Counted from the stretch's first letter, positions 32,946 through 41,306 are shown. The stretch: DNA of 64,000 nt from CAZVCJ01 sp964625745 (GCA_964625745.1 CAZVCJ010000002.1:1-64000), one strand, 5' to 3'. Made by a program: numbers and translations. Notes: generated from the sequence alone by a model not told the origin.

Positions 32946-33881
32946 TCAAACTGCTGGCAATACTCTCTTCATGCGCTCAATGCCCGTTCCAAATTGTTCA
33001 ATGTATCCGGCGCGATAGAGCAATCCAGCCAGGTCAGGGTTGCGCCACACCGGGGGCGTATGGCCCAAGGTCTCCACGGTGATGGGCGGCAGTAGCCCAC
33101 CGGGGTTTTCCACCTCAATCCGGTCGGCATAAACGGCCACTTGCACCCGGCTGCCGGCCTGCCAGTAGTCGCGGTGGATCACGGCGTTAGCGATGCCTTC
33201 ACGGATGGCCGGGAAAGGGTGCTCGGTGATCTCCGCTCGCCGGGCGTGGTAGATCTTGGAGGCAATGAGGAGCACAGCGGCCATCGTCGGCGTCAGGCAT
33301 TCGTCCACGACCCGTAGCACCTTCAGGCGACGTAGGGCTTCGGTCATAGGCAGGTCAGCCGAAGTGTCGGGCAGGCGCCCGCGACGAATGGCCGTCTCCA
33401 GGAAGCGGCGCATGCGGGCGGGGTCAACATCATCCAGGGAGGCTCCGCTGGGCTGGTCGTCGAAGCGCGGGCGGCTTTCCAGGAGCAACCGGCGCTGCTC
33501 GTCCCGCGACAGTTGGGCCGTGACCGCGCCCACTCGCCGGTAGGCTCGCCCGTAGGCCAGGTGAGGCCGGTCGTGGCCGGCCGCTACGGTCACAGCGATG
33601 ACTGTTCGCCCGTCCAGTTCCAGGTACTCCACCTGCGGGTACAGAGGCGGGTCGGTGTTGTCAACGATGACGTTGACCACCCGCTCGCGGGTGTTGGCCC
33701 CCAGAGTTACCCCGATCACCGTACCGTCGGCCCGCACGCCAAAGAGCAGCGTGCCACCCTCGGCGTTGGCGAAGGCGACAATGGTGCCCACGGCATCCTC
33801 TAGCTCAGCCAGGGAGCGCTTGAATTCCAGGCGTTGCCCCTCGCCCTGGGCGATCAAATGCAAAAGCTCGTCTGGTGTCAT
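32946..33881 (-). CDS. AlbA_2/Schlafen-like putative DNA-binding protein, probably truncated
   Basis: 311 aa. The N-terminal AlbA_2 domain shows LIAQGEGQRLEFKRSLAE, TIVAFANAEGGTLLFGVRADG and YRRVGAVTAQLS; a GHKL-like region follows (FPAIREGIANAVIHRDYWQA, DRIEVENPGGLLPP, EQFGTGIERMKR). Relatives, such as the 469-residue gene at 37769, continue another 80-130 residues into a winged helix; this one stops at RVLPAV, so it has likely lost its end. The start overlaps the preceding small gene (ATGA). Proteins of this type act as regulators or defence effectors; the role here is unknown. Confidence 0.75.
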   Translation of the reverse strand: MTPDELLHLIAQGEGQRLEFKRSLAELEDAVGTIVAFANAEGGTLLFGVRADGTVIGVTLGANTRERVVNVIVDNTDPPLYPQVEYLELDGRTVIAVTVAAGHDRPHLAYGRAYRRVGAVTAQLSRDEQRRLLLESRPRFDDQPSGASLDDVDPARMRRFLETAIRRGRLPDTSADLPMTEALRRLKVLRVVDECLTPTMAAVLLIASKIYHARRAEITEHPFPAIREGIANAVIHRDYWQAGSRVQVAVYADRIEVENPGGLLPPITVETLGHTPPVWRNPDLAGLLYRAGYIEQFGTGIERMKRVLPAV

Positions 33882-34072
33882 GTTGCTTCCCTGTTCACGT
33901 CCTCGGCAAGTTCAGCCGGATACCGGCCCACCCGGTCGAGATACTCCTGGGTCACACAGGCCGGACAGATGACCTGCACCACCCACTGATGAGGCGTGCC
34001 AATAGACAGGAGCGTGATGACACAGACCTTGCCACAGACGGCACAATTATGGGCTTCAATCTGGGATTCCAT
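33878..34072 (-). CDS. small zinc-ribbon-like protein
   Basis: 64 aa from the ATG at 34072, preceded by GGGAGGAG; a longer frame exists but lacks a ribosome site. Two Cys pairs (NCAVCGKVC and VICPACVTQ) suggest a metal-binding ribbon. It overlaps both neighbours, so it is probably translationally coupled with the AlbA_2 gene. A decayed copy of its last codons and of the AlbA_2 start lies at about 36337-36430. Confidence 0.6.
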   Translation of the reverse strand: MESQIEAHNCAVCGKVCVITLLSIGTPHQWVVQVICPACVTQEYLDRVGRYPAELAEDVNREAT

Positions 34073-34259
34073 GATCTCCTCCCTTATCTCCACTTTGGGT
34101 GGCTGCCTTCGGCGCAAAATAGTCCCGGCAGATTTCCACCAGCCGGGCTACCAGGTCAGGATAATCGCTAACACACCACTCTTTGCCGGTTTCATCCCAG
34201 AAGTAAACCTTTTCGTCGTCCCAACCGTGCAGCCTGGGTTCGTGCTTGAATCCTGTCAT
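34056..34259 (-). CDS. small hypothetical protein
   Basis: 67 aa, acidic and aromatic (LHGWDDEKVYFWDETGKEW), starting at an ATG at 34259 and overlapping the zinc-ribbon gene by 17 bases. Family not recognised. It lies between the HEPN gene and the zinc-ribbon gene in the same direction. Confidence 0.5.
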   Translation of the reverse strand: MTGFKHEPRLHGWDDEKVYFWDETGKEWCVSDYPDLVARLVEICRDYFAPKAATQSGDKGGDHGIPD

Positions 34260-34277
34260 CGTGTCACCTCATTCCTT

Positions 34278-34667
34278 TCAGGACAAGGATAATCTCAGTT
34301 TCTGGCGCATGAAAGCGCGCACTGTCCGCATCGCCTTCACGGCAGCGCGCGCTTCGTCTTTCGTCGCAAACTCGCTCGGATAGCGAATGTCCACAGCGTA
34401 GTCGTTGAGGAGCAACAGCAAATCGCGGGTGAATTCAAAGTCTGCGCTGATCGGTGTGATTAACCCTAACAGCACCTCAAGGTCGTGGATGGGGCGAAAC
34501 GGGATTTGGCGATGGATCAAAAACGCTTTCAGATATTTCTCGGCGCACTGTTGTGCGTGAAAGCAGACCGCGTCGTAGTTTGGGGCTTTGCGTGCTCGCA
34601 TCTTTCGCTCAGCGGTCTGAAAATCACCTTCGGCTTTCTCGACCCATTCACTGACGATGCTGTTCAT
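34278..34667 (-). CDS. HEPN domain protein, toxin-type partner of MNT
   Basis: 129 aa, all helical. The HEPN pattern is visible: WVEKAEGDFQTAERKM, YDAVCFHAQQCAEKYLKAFL, HDLEVLLGLI, then VDIRYPSEFATKDEARAAV. The basic RxxxxH ribonuclease motif is not evident. Overlaps the upstream nucleotidyltransferase gene by 20 bases. HEPN/MNT pairs are known toxin-antitoxin modules in which MNT can AMPylate the HEPN toxin. Confidence 0.85.
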   Translation of the reverse strand: MNSIVSEWVEKAEGDFQTAERKMRARKAPNYDAVCFHAQQCAEKYLKAFLIHRQIPFRPIHDLEVLLGLITPISADFEFTRDLLLLLNDYAVDIRYPSEFATKDEARAAVKAMRTVRAFMRQKLRLSLS

Positions 34668-35010
34668 AGACCACCTTGCCTTGTGTCATGATTTCACGCA
34701 AGAAAATATCGCCCAGCGCGATACGTTCCTCCAATTCCTTAGGCGTGCGCACGATGATGTCCAACGGGAACGGCCGGGGTGACAGGGCACGAGAAATCTC
34801 AAGCCGCTGCTGGCGTGAACGCAGAGGCGTCTCCATCACCACCAGCAAATCCACGTCGCTCTCCGGCCTGGGCTTGCCGCAGGCGTAAGAGCCGAAGAGG
34901 ACGATCTTCTCCGGCTGGAACTTCTCCGCGATCTGCTTCACCACAGCGCGGATGGCCTGCATGGGAATGCGACGACGTTCGTTGACGTTGGGTACTTCAA
35001 TCGCTTTCAT
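34648..35010 (-). CDS. MNT-type nucleotidyltransferase, antitoxin-type partner of HEPN
   Basis: 120 aa from the ATG at 35010 (MKAIEVPNVNERRR) after GGAGAGA; the longer frame overlaps another small gene. The minimal nucleotidyltransferase core GSYACGKPRPESDVDLLVV carries the GSx10DxD active site, with a third acidic residue likely in FPLDIIVRTP. It overlaps the HEPN gene downstream and a 43-codon gene upstream. Confidence 0.87.
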   Translation of the reverse strand: MKAIEVPNVNERRRIPMQAIRAVVKQIAEKFQPEKIVLFGSYACGKPRPESDVDLLVVMETPLRSRQQRLEISRALSPRPFPLDIIVRTPKELEERIALGDIFLREIMTQGKVVYEQHRQ

Positions 35011-35128
35011 TGATTCTCTCCAGAATGGCCTGCCCTTCGTCCAAGCTCTCAAAGATAAATCGTTCCCGAATCGTTCCCACGATCAAGGAGCCATGATGTA
35101 ATAAGTGCCTCAGTTCGTCTCGGTTCAT
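34997..35128 (-). CDS. small hypothetical protein upstream of the MNT gene
   Basis: 43 aa from an ATG at 35128 (MNRDELRHLLHHGSLIVGT) after GGGGAGG; an upstream extension to 35212 is possible but lacks a good start. Overlaps the MNT start by 14 bases. Family not recognised; it may be a third component of the module or a degraded gene end. Confidence 0.4.
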   Translation of the reverse strand: MNRDELRHLLHHGSLIVGTIRERFIFESLDEGQAILERINESD

Positions 35129-35153
35129 GCCAATCCTCCCCACCGTGCCGTCG

Positions 35154-36284
35154 TCAAACCAACCCTTCGGGCAGAGCCTCAGGGCGAAGCCTGGCCCGTT
35201 GCAGGCGATCACGCAACGCCGGCCTGTTGGCGTAGCGCTCTTGCAGGCCCGCGACCCGCGTTTGGAAATCGGCCAGGCGGCCCTGGTAGTCGGCCAGGTC
35301 GCGCAACTTGAGGAGCAGCGCTACCGCTTTGTCGTAAGAGGCGGATTTCTTCTCCTCAATGAGCGCCACGACGTCACGCCAGGTTTCGGCCTCGTGCGGC
35401 GCGAACGCCTGCAGCTCCTGGATGCGCCTGGCCTCGGCGGCTTCGGCGGCGCGCCGCTCCGCCTCGCACCGCAGCCGGTCGGCGGTCGCCCGCAGCTCGC
35501 CCCACGTGCGCCGGGGCGCGCTGACGGCCGGTCGGGACGCGCCGGTCAGCTCTTGCAGGCGACGGTTGAGCGCCAACGACAAGTGCGCCTCGCCACGCGC
35601 CAGCCGCACCAGGAACGCATCGCGTTCGGCCGGGGACAGGCGAGCGATGGCCTCTTCCGGCGGGATGGCAGGCGCCGGTTGGCGCTGCGGGCTGGCCCCG
35701 GCCGCGGCCTGGATGAGGTATTCGTCCAGGTCGAAGAGCTCGACGAAGCTCGTCAGGGGTGGGGAAAGCTCGCTCAGGCCGGGCGGGACGGGTGGCTCAA
35801 GCTCGGCGTCGTCGGCGTCCTGGAGTTCGGCGGCGCGCAGCCAGGCCAGGTACAGCGCCCGGTAGTCCCCTTCCAGCAAATCATCGCGCAGCCGGCTCAA
35901 CGAGGAGAGCCAGCCCTCACCCTCAATCCAGTCGCTTCCCTCCTCTTCGTCCAGCGAAATGTCCAGGATCAAGTAGTCGCCGACCGGCTCCAGCTCGATG
36001 CAATACTTCCACAGGTACGGCTCGATCTGCCTGGGATCCAGCAGGCCCTTGGGGAAGCGAAACGCCAGCCGCTTGCTGCCCCAGTTGGCCAGGTACAGGA
36101 AGGCATCGAAATAGCGCGCCAGCACCTGTTTGGGGTCATGTTTGAAGTCGCCCCAACTGTACGTGACGACCGCCTGCGACGACGTGACTTCAATGTGGCT
36201 GGACAACTCGTTCACCGCGGCCCGCTCTTCGGGAGTGAGCGGCCGGTCAAGGGTTTGCCATTCGTAGTACTGATACTCGCTCAT
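35154..36284 (-). CDS. conserved hypothetical protein
   Basis: 376 aa, starting MSEYQYYEWQTLDRPLTPEE at the ATG of 36284. The N-terminal part (SHIEVTSSQAVVTYSWGDFK, YFDAFLYLANWGSKRLAFRF) looks like a folded domain; the C-terminal half is helical and Ala/Arg/Glu rich (ADRLRCEAERRAAEAAEARR), likely coiled coil. I recall similar sequences in genomes with SWIM zinc-finger genes, but none is present here. Function unknown. Confidence 0.65.
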   Translation of the reverse strand: MSEYQYYEWQTLDRPLTPEERAAVNELSSHIEVTSSQAVVTYSWGDFKHDPKQVLARYFDAFLYLANWGSKRLAFRFPKGLLDPRQIEPYLWKYCIELEPVGDYLILDISLDEEEGSDWIEGEGWLSSLSRLRDDLLEGDYRALYLAWLRAAELQDADDAELEPPVPPGLSELSPPLTSFVELFDLDEYLIQAAAGASPQRQPAPAIPPEEAIARLSPAERDAFLVRLARGEAHLSLALNRRLQELTGASRPAVSAPRRTWGELRATADRLRCEAERRAAEAAEARRIQELQAFAPHEAETWRDVVALIEEKKSASYDKAVALLLKLRDLADYQGRLADFQTRVAGLQERYANRPALRDRLQRARLRPEALPEGLV

Positions 36285-36336
36285 CGGTAGTGTCCTTCCA
36301 TCAATACAAATTGGAGCTCATACTGAAACACTTCGG

Positions 36337-36430
36337 CTACTGCCCTTCCCCTTGGGCGATCAGATACAGAAGTTTGTCTCGTGTCACGCTGCTTTCCGGT
36401 TCACGTCCTCGGTTCTACCGCTACTTCGGC
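36337..36430 (-). pseudogene. decayed duplicate of the zinc-ribbon/AlbA_2 junction
   Basis: Within the gene-poor gap 36285-36693, the minus strand reads EDVNRKAA-stop then GTG-TRDKLLYLIAQGEGQ-stop (GTG at 36387, stop 36337). This mirrors EDVNREAT-stop and MTPDELLHLIAQGEGQ at 33836-33905. Only the first 16 codons remain. The rest of the gap includes a 34-codon frame with CRAC (about 36420-36525) of uncertain meaning. Confidence 0.6.
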
Positions 36431-36693
36431 GCGCTGTCGTCGGAGTACGTCGGGTTTCGCCCTGAAGCTCGGCCCGAAGGGTCGCAGGCGCGACAGATGT
36501 CGGAGAAAAGGGATTGTTTGGTCATGGATGTTCTCGAGTTTCAATGGGTTGATGTTCGGCAGCAGGATTAGCGGTCGGCTCCCCGCAGACGGGAGCGCAA
36601 GCAGGGATCACGACTCCTGACCCACATGGGACAAGTTCAGGCCTACAGCAACACGGATATTAAACGCGCTGCGAGCGAAGCGGGCAGAGAGGC

Positions 36694-37368
36694 TCAAATG
36701 CGCAATGTCCCGCACTCACATTGCTTCAGCTTAGCACTCCGGGGTGTGTAGTCTTTGTTGGCCTCTTTGCCGCACTTTGCGCAGACAAAGAGCGCCTCGA
36801 ATTCATCCAGGTCTTGAAGTGTAACCTCGATGTCTCCCCTGCTCAACGTAGTTGCTTCAAGACGCCTATGATGTGACCCTATGTTCGTAAGAAGCTGATC
36901 GCTTTTGACGCCGTTGAATAGCGTCTTTTGCTCAGGAGAGCGGAGGCTTTGATTCGTCTTGAGATATTGGACCAGACCGTCGATCAACTCTGCTCCCTCC
37001 CGCTGGTCGCTTGATCGGCCGATTCGGAATTCAAGTCGTACACCAAGCTTCTCACATCGCTTCTTCAGAATGGCCTCAATGAGGGTTCGGCATCTGTTAG
37101 CAGCCAATGGAATGCGGTTAGTATCAAGCAACCATTCTATCTCCTGTCTCAGAGAGAGATGGGTATCGATCAACTGAATACCTCTCTCGAAGGTCCACCG
37201 CCCGGCCTCTTTGAAAGCCCACTGTCCTTGAGGTAGATCGCGCTTCAATTGTTCGAATCGCTCAAACTCAGCGCAAATCCGCTGAAGAGAAGCGACCTGT
37301 GCCTCATATCTGTCCACCATTCGTCGGAGTTCGACATATCTCAAGTACCACTCTGACGCACTCTTCAA
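36694..37368 (-). CDS. coiled-coil and zinc-ribbon hypothetical protein, possibly frameshifted at its start
   Basis: 224 aa from a TTG at 37368. N-terminal helices (LRRMVDRYEAQVASLQRI), a middle part with ANRCRTLIEAILKKRCEKLG, and a C-terminal zinc ribbon (FVCAKCGKEAN ... KLKQCECGT). A strong ribosome site (AAGGAGG) precedes an ATG at 37408 in a different frame that ends after eight codons. The frame used here continues upstream as QNLSQIYENVSRLKSASEW, so a one-base indel would restore a natural start. Family unknown. Confidence 0.55.
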   Translation of the reverse strand: MKSASEWYLRYVELRRMVDRYEAQVASLQRICAEFERFEQLKRDLPQGQWAFKEAGRWTFERGIQLIDTHLSLRQEIEWLLDTNRIPLAANRCRTLIEAILKKRCEKLGVRLEFRIGRSSDQREGAELIDGLVQYLKTNQSLRSPEQKTLFNGVKSDQLLTNIGSHHRRLEATTLSRGDIEVTLQDLDEFEALFVCAKCGKEANKDYTPRSAKLKQCECGTLRI

Positions 37369-37531
37369 GCGGCTTACATTCTCATAGATTTGACTGAGAT
37401 TCTGCCATCACTGCCTCCTTAATGACTATCTCGCTGTCTTGCTACGTTCGCGATGCGGCCTTCGACTATGTCGTTGCAATGCGGGCCGCTCTCACCAGGG
37501 CGCCGTGCCTCAGACGCTCGGTTCACCCTCA

Positions 37532-37756
37532 CACCCCATACACCCGCCTCTACAACTCCTGCACCGCCCCGGCCAACTCCTCGACGACGCCGCAGCGGTG
37601 GGCCACGCCGATGATGTTGCCCATGCGGTCAAAGCCTGCCCTGAGCGTAGCCGAAGGGGGCAGGACGTTGAAGACTTTGGTCGTATCCTCAGGCGCTATC
37701 GGTCGCCTATCGGCTAACGAATTGCTGGGTGATTGACAATTGCCAAGAATTACCAA
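37532..37756 (-). pseudogene. fragment of an unidentified gene
   Basis: The minus strand reads FNVLPP, a repeat-derived stretch, then DRMGNIIGVAHRCGVVEEL and AGAVQEL, a TAG, then RRVYGV-stop. The composition looks like a genuine protein C-terminus broken by a nonsense codon and by a dispersed repeat (37630-37660). I cannot name the family. Nothing else is evident in 37369-37768. Confidence 0.3.
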
Positions 37757-37768
37757 CTAATTGCCAAG

Positions 37769-39178
37769 TCACCTGGCATTTTCGGCAAGCTTGTAGAAGC
37801 GACCTCGCCGAGAGCCAATGGTGACCAAGAGACCACGAGCTACCAAATCAGTCAGGTCATTCAGAGCAGTGGTATCGGACACCGCAAATAGCTCACGGTA
37901 CTCTTTGTTCGTGACTCTTCCTTGCTTGGCGATGTACTCCATCGCCTTGATCTGTCGCTCATTCAGTCCTTGCATCCAGGCCGGCGGCGCTTCTTGCATA
38001 AACTTCTCACCTGGCCCAATCAACGTCACCACAAACTCGCCGCTCAATTCTTCGAACTGGGGCCGGGGCAGGCCGTGCTGTTCCATGGCCGCCGTCATAC
38101 GACGGATACCCGTTCCCAGCTTCTCAATGAACCCGCCCAGGTCACGGAACACCTCGACGATGGTCCGATTCCGCAACACCGAGCGGCTCTTGAGCTGCCG
38201 GATCTCCTCCAGGGTGATCTCCGGGAGCAGCGTGCCCGGGCTATGCACCTCGATGCGGTCGTCGAAAACGAAGACACGGATGCCTTGCCCCAGCAGACTG
38301 TAGTCACGATGGATCACCGCGTTCACCAGGGCTTCCCGGACGGCCTCCCGGGGGTATTCCGGGTAGTCAATTCCCTCGAAGCCAACCACCCGATGCCCCG
38401 TTCGGGTGTTGCGATAGACAAAGCGCTCGGCTTCCAGTACCATCTCCGGCAGCGGCCCCCGCAAGTCCTGACGATCCAGATAGGTGAGCACATCGCTACC
38501 CTTGAAGCGCACACAGGTGACCTCGCTCTGGGGCAGCCAGCGCTGAGGCTCATCGGCAAAGAGGAGCACCCCGGCATGGGTGGGGACAAGCTTGCCGTCT
38601 GCTTCCACGGCACACCCCAGATTGCGCAACAGTTCCTCGTGGCTCAAAAGGAGAGGCGTATCGGTCAGGGCTTCGCGCCGTCGGATGTAACGGACGATAA
38701 GGCCCGGGGATAGGTCAGACAAGGCCGCTCCGGTGTTGGGCAAGGTTTCGTAGCGCACCTCCCCGCCCTCCAGATACAGGCGCCGGATTTCCTCAGCAGT
38801 CGCCTGACGGTTAGTCGAGCCTACGCGGATGTAGGGCCGCACCTCGCCACGTACGAAGTAGGGACGCCTGGCCCCTCTCGGACAGATGACCACCACGAAC
38901 TCTCTGCCCTGGCAGGTCATGATCTCGATGGTGGGCAACACGTCCAGGCCCAGACGGTCACGGATGATGTTGACGATGCCAGTCTCTACCCCCTGCGGGC
39001 TGGCGACACCCACTGGACGGCGTTGGTCGTCCACGCCGATGACGACAGTGCCGCCTCGGGTGTTGTAGAAGGCGGCAATCAGCACTGCCAGGTCCGAAGA
39101 GGCCGGCAGTGCCTCTTTGAAATCCAGCGTCTCGCCCTCCCGCTGCTGGAGTAAAGACGCAAAAGCCTCTGCGTTCAA
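37769..39178 (-). CDS. AlbA_2 / GHKL-like / winged-helix putative transcriptional regulator
   Basis: 469 aa, full-length COG2865 type. AlbA_2 domain at 10-140 (LLQQREGETLDFKEALPASS, AAFYNTRGGTVVIGVDDQ, YIRVGSTNRQAT), GHKL-like ATPase region around 270-370 (YPREAVREALVNAVIHRDYS, DDRIEVHSPGTLLPEITLEE, EKLGTGIRRMTAAM) and a C-terminal winged helix (LNERQIKAMEYIAKQGRVTN, SDTTALNDLTDLVARGLL). Such genes are common in accessory islands and sometimes accompany toxin-antitoxin systems. Closest relative in the window: 32946-33881. Confidence 0.82.
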   Translation of the reverse strand: MNAEAFASLLQQREGETLDFKEALPASSDLAVLIAAFYNTRGGTVVIGVDDQRRPVGVASPQGVETGIVNIIRDRLGLDVLPTIEIMTCQGREFVVVICPRGARRPYFVRGEVRPYIRVGSTNRQATAEEIRRLYLEGGEVRYETLPNTGAALSDLSPGLIVRYIRRREALTDTPLLLSHEELLRNLGCAVEADGKLVPTHAGVLLFADEPQRWLPQSEVTCVRFKGSDVLTYLDRQDLRGPLPEMVLEAERFVYRNTRTGHRVVGFEGIDYPEYPREAVREALVNAVIHRDYSLLGQGIRVFVFDDRIEVHSPGTLLPEITLEEIRQLKSRSVLRNRTIVEVFRDLGGFIEKLGTGIRRMTAAMEQHGLPRPQFEELSGEFVVTLIGPGEKFMQEAPPAWMQGLNERQIKAMEYIAKQGRVTNKEYRELFAVSDTTALNDLTDLVARGLLVTIGSRRGRFYKLAENAR

Positions 39179-39269
39179 TGTCTATCTCCTCCTGAGTGCC
39201 ATTCTCAGGCCAGTCGCCTGTGGCACAGCAGACCAGCGGACTCTCCTGACATCGAGGCCAACCATCCGA

Positions 39270-40235
39270 CTATCCGCTTCTTATCCGCTGCCCCAGCTTG
39301 TCTAGCATATCCGCAGTCATGGCCGCCAAATCGTAGCTCGGCTCCCAACCCCATTCCTCGCGGGCGGCGCTGTCGTCAACGGTCATGGGCCAGGAGTCGG
39401 CGATGGCTTGCCTGAAGTCGGGCTGGTACTCGCAGGTGAACTCAGGGATGTGTTTCTTGATTTCCGCTACCAACTCGGCGGGGGAGAAGCTCATGGCTGC
39501 CAGGTTAAAATCGGAGTGGTGCTTAAGCCCGGAGAGGTCGGCCTCCATCAAGTCAATGGTGGCCTTGATGCAGTCGGGCATGTACATCATAGGCAACACC
39601 GTGTCTTCTCTCAAAAAACAGGTGTACCGCTGGTGCTGGATGGCCTCGTAGAAGATCTCCACGGCGTAGTCGGTGGTGCCGCCGCCCGGAAGGGTCTCGC
39701 TGCTGATGATGCCGGGATAGCGCACCCCGCGCACGTCCAGGCCGAAGCGCTGGAAGTAGTAATCGCAGAGCAGTTCCCCGGCTACCTTGGTGACGCCGTA
39801 CATCGTCGTCGGTCGCAGGATCGTCTCCTGGGGCGTGTTGTCACGAGGGGTGCCCGGGCCGAAAGCGGCGATGGAGCTGGGGCAGAAGACCCGGGTCATC
39901 TCACGTTCACGGACGACTTCAAGAACATTGTACAGGCCGTTGATGTTCACGTCCCACGCCAGTTGGGGTTTTTCCTCGCCTACGGCCGAGAGGACGGCGG
40001 CCAGGTGGTAGATAGTGTCAATGTCATATTTCTCCACCACCTCCTCGACGGTCTCCCTCCTGGTGACGTCAATGAACTCGAAAGGACCTGACACGCACAG
40101 CTTCTCGCTGGGCCTGGTTTTGTGCCCGGTGGCCACGACGTTCTCATGGCCGTACCTCTTGCGGAGTTCCATTGTTAATTCAGAGCCGATTTGACCGCAG
40201 GCCCCGGTCACGAGGATGTTTTTCATTTCCGACAT
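39270..40235 (-). CDS. tdh: L-threonine 3-dehydrogenase, SDR type
   Basis: NAD-dependent oxidation of threonine to 2-amino-3-ketobutyrate. The start chosen is the ATG at 40235 (MSEMKNILVTGACGQIG) after AAGGAGAG, giving 321 aa; the upstream extension has no support. Short-chain fold: TGACGQIGSEL nucleotide motif, IYHLAAVLSA, FCPSSIAAFGP, the catalytic Tyr/Lys in MYGVTKVAGE, and family-specific YPGIISSETLPGGGTTDYAV. Works with kbl, which lies downstream beyond an accessory cluster. Confidence 0.93.
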   Translation of the reverse strand: MSEMKNILVTGACGQIGSELTMELRKRYGHENVVATGHKTRPSEKLCVSGPFEFIDVTRRETVEEVVEKYDIDTIYHLAAVLSAVGEEKPQLAWDVNINGLYNVLEVVREREMTRVFCPSSIAAFGPGTPRDNTPQETILRPTTMYGVTKVAGELLCDYYFQRFGLDVRGVRYPGIISSETLPGGGTTDYAVEIFYEAIQHQRYTCFLREDTVLPMMYMPDCIKATIDLMEADLSGLKHHSDFNLAAMSFSPAELVAEIKKHIPEFTCEYQPDFRQAIADSWPMTVDDSAAREEWGWEPSYDLAAMTADMLDKLGQRIRSG

Positions 40236-40278
40236 TGGCTTTGCTCTCCTTTGAGTTGGATTGTGTGGCGCCAAAGTC

Positions 40279-40307
40279 AGTATAGCACAGCACTCTTTTT
40301 TCGTCAA
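40279..40307 (-). promoter_or_regulatory. promoter for tdh
   Basis: Minus strand TTGACG (40307-40302), 17-base spacer, TATACT (40284-40279), 44 bases before the tdh ATG. Confidence 0.8.
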
Positions 40308-40314
40308 GGGCGGC

Positions 40315-40343
40315 TTGAAATTATGGGCAAAAGGTGCTAAAAT
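40315..40343 (+). promoter_or_regulatory. promoter for the isoaspartyl methyltransferase gene
   Basis: TTGAAA (40315-40320), 17-base spacer, TAAAAT (40338-40343). Its -35 is only seven bases from the divergent tdh -35, so the two promoters may interfere or share a regulator. Confidence 0.7.
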
Positions 40344-40375
40344 GGGTTAGTATCCTGGCTGGGGTAGAGAGTGCA

Positions 40376-40430
40376 AGTAACGAGTCAACGAGTGACGGGT
40401 CAACGAGTAATGCGTCAGCGAGTAACGCGA
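40376..40430. repeat. AGTAACGAGTCAACGAGTGACG repeat, single arm
   Basis: Five phrases of the GTAACGAGTCAACGAG type without the complementary arm, in the 5' leader of the 40449 gene. Confidence 0.65.
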
Positions 40431-40448
40431 AGAGAGGAGGCGTCAATC

Positions 40449-41249
40449 ATGCTGTTACGAGGCAAGATTCAAAGGATGATCATCGCGATAGCCCTGGCAT
40501 CCTCGCTGGGCTTCATCTTCCTTTTCCTTACGGCTTGCGCTGGGAGCACCCCTCAGCCAACTCCTACGACGGAGAAGCCTTCGCCAACGCCAGAGCCGAC
40601 ACCCACGGCGATCATAGACAGGTTTTTTCATGCCAGGCAGCAGATGGTTTGGAACCAGATCCGCGCCAGGGGTGTGTCCGACGAGGCCGTCCTGACGGCC
40701 ATGGAGACGGTGCCCCGCCACGAATTCGTGCCCGCCAGGTACCTGGAACAGGCCTACGCCGATCACCCCCTCCCTATCGGCTACGGCCAGACCATCTCCC
40801 AACCCTTCATCGTGGCCTGGATGACCGAGCTGCTGGAGTTGGAGAAAGACAGCAAGGTGCTGGAGATCGGCACTGGCTCGGCTTACCAGGCGGCAGTGCT
40901 GGCCGAAATAACAGACCAGGTCTACACCATAGAGATCATCGAAGAACTGGAGAAGAGCGCGGAGGAGAGGCTGAAGGGGCTGGGCTACACCCAGGTGAAG
41001 GTGAAACACGCCGACGGCTACTACGGCTGGGAGGAGCATGCCCCTTACGATGCCATCATCGTCACCTGCGCCCCCGATCACATCCCCCAACCACTCGTCC
41101 AGCAGTTGAAGGACGGCGGGCGGCTGGTCCTACCCGTGGGGCCGCCGGGCGGCTACCAGAGCCTGTGGCTGATCACCAAGCAGGACGACCAGGTGCTCAG
41201 CAGAAACCTGGGCGGCGTCAGCTTCGTGCCCTTGACGGGAGAGCATTGA
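40449..41249 (+). CDS. lipoprotein-type protein-L-isoaspartate O-methyltransferase
   Basis: 266 aa from the ATG at 40449 (after AGAGAGGAGG). The N-terminus is a lipoprotein signal: basic MLLRGKIQR, hydrophobic core, lipobox-like FLTACAG, then a Pro/Thr linker (TPTTEKPSPTPEPTPT). From residue 65 it is a PCMT: RHEFVPARYLEQAYADHPLP, IGYGQTISQPFIVAWM, SAM motif VLEIGTGSAYQAAVLAEI, AIIVTCAPDHIPQPLVQQL and GRLVLPVGPPGG. The enzyme repairs isoaspartyl residues and is normally cytoplasmic, so the predicted export is unusual. Confidence 0.9.
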   Translation: MLLRGKIQRMIIAIALASSLGFIFLFLTACAGSTPQPTPTTEKPSPTPEPTPTAIIDRFFHARQQMVWNQIRARGVSDEAVLTAMETVPRHEFVPARYLEQAYADHPLPIGYGQTISQPFIVAWMTELLELEKDSKVLEIGTGSAYQAAVLAEITDQVYTIEIIEELEKSAEERLKGLGYTQVKVKHADGYYGWEEHAPYDAIIVTCAPDHIPQPLVQQLKDGGRLVLPVGPPGGYQSLWLITKQDDQVLSRNLGGVSFVPLTGEH

Positions 41250-41306
41250 GTTTCGGGTTTCGAGTTTGGAGTTTGGAGTTTCAGGTTTGCAGCAGGAGGG
41301 TCTGAG

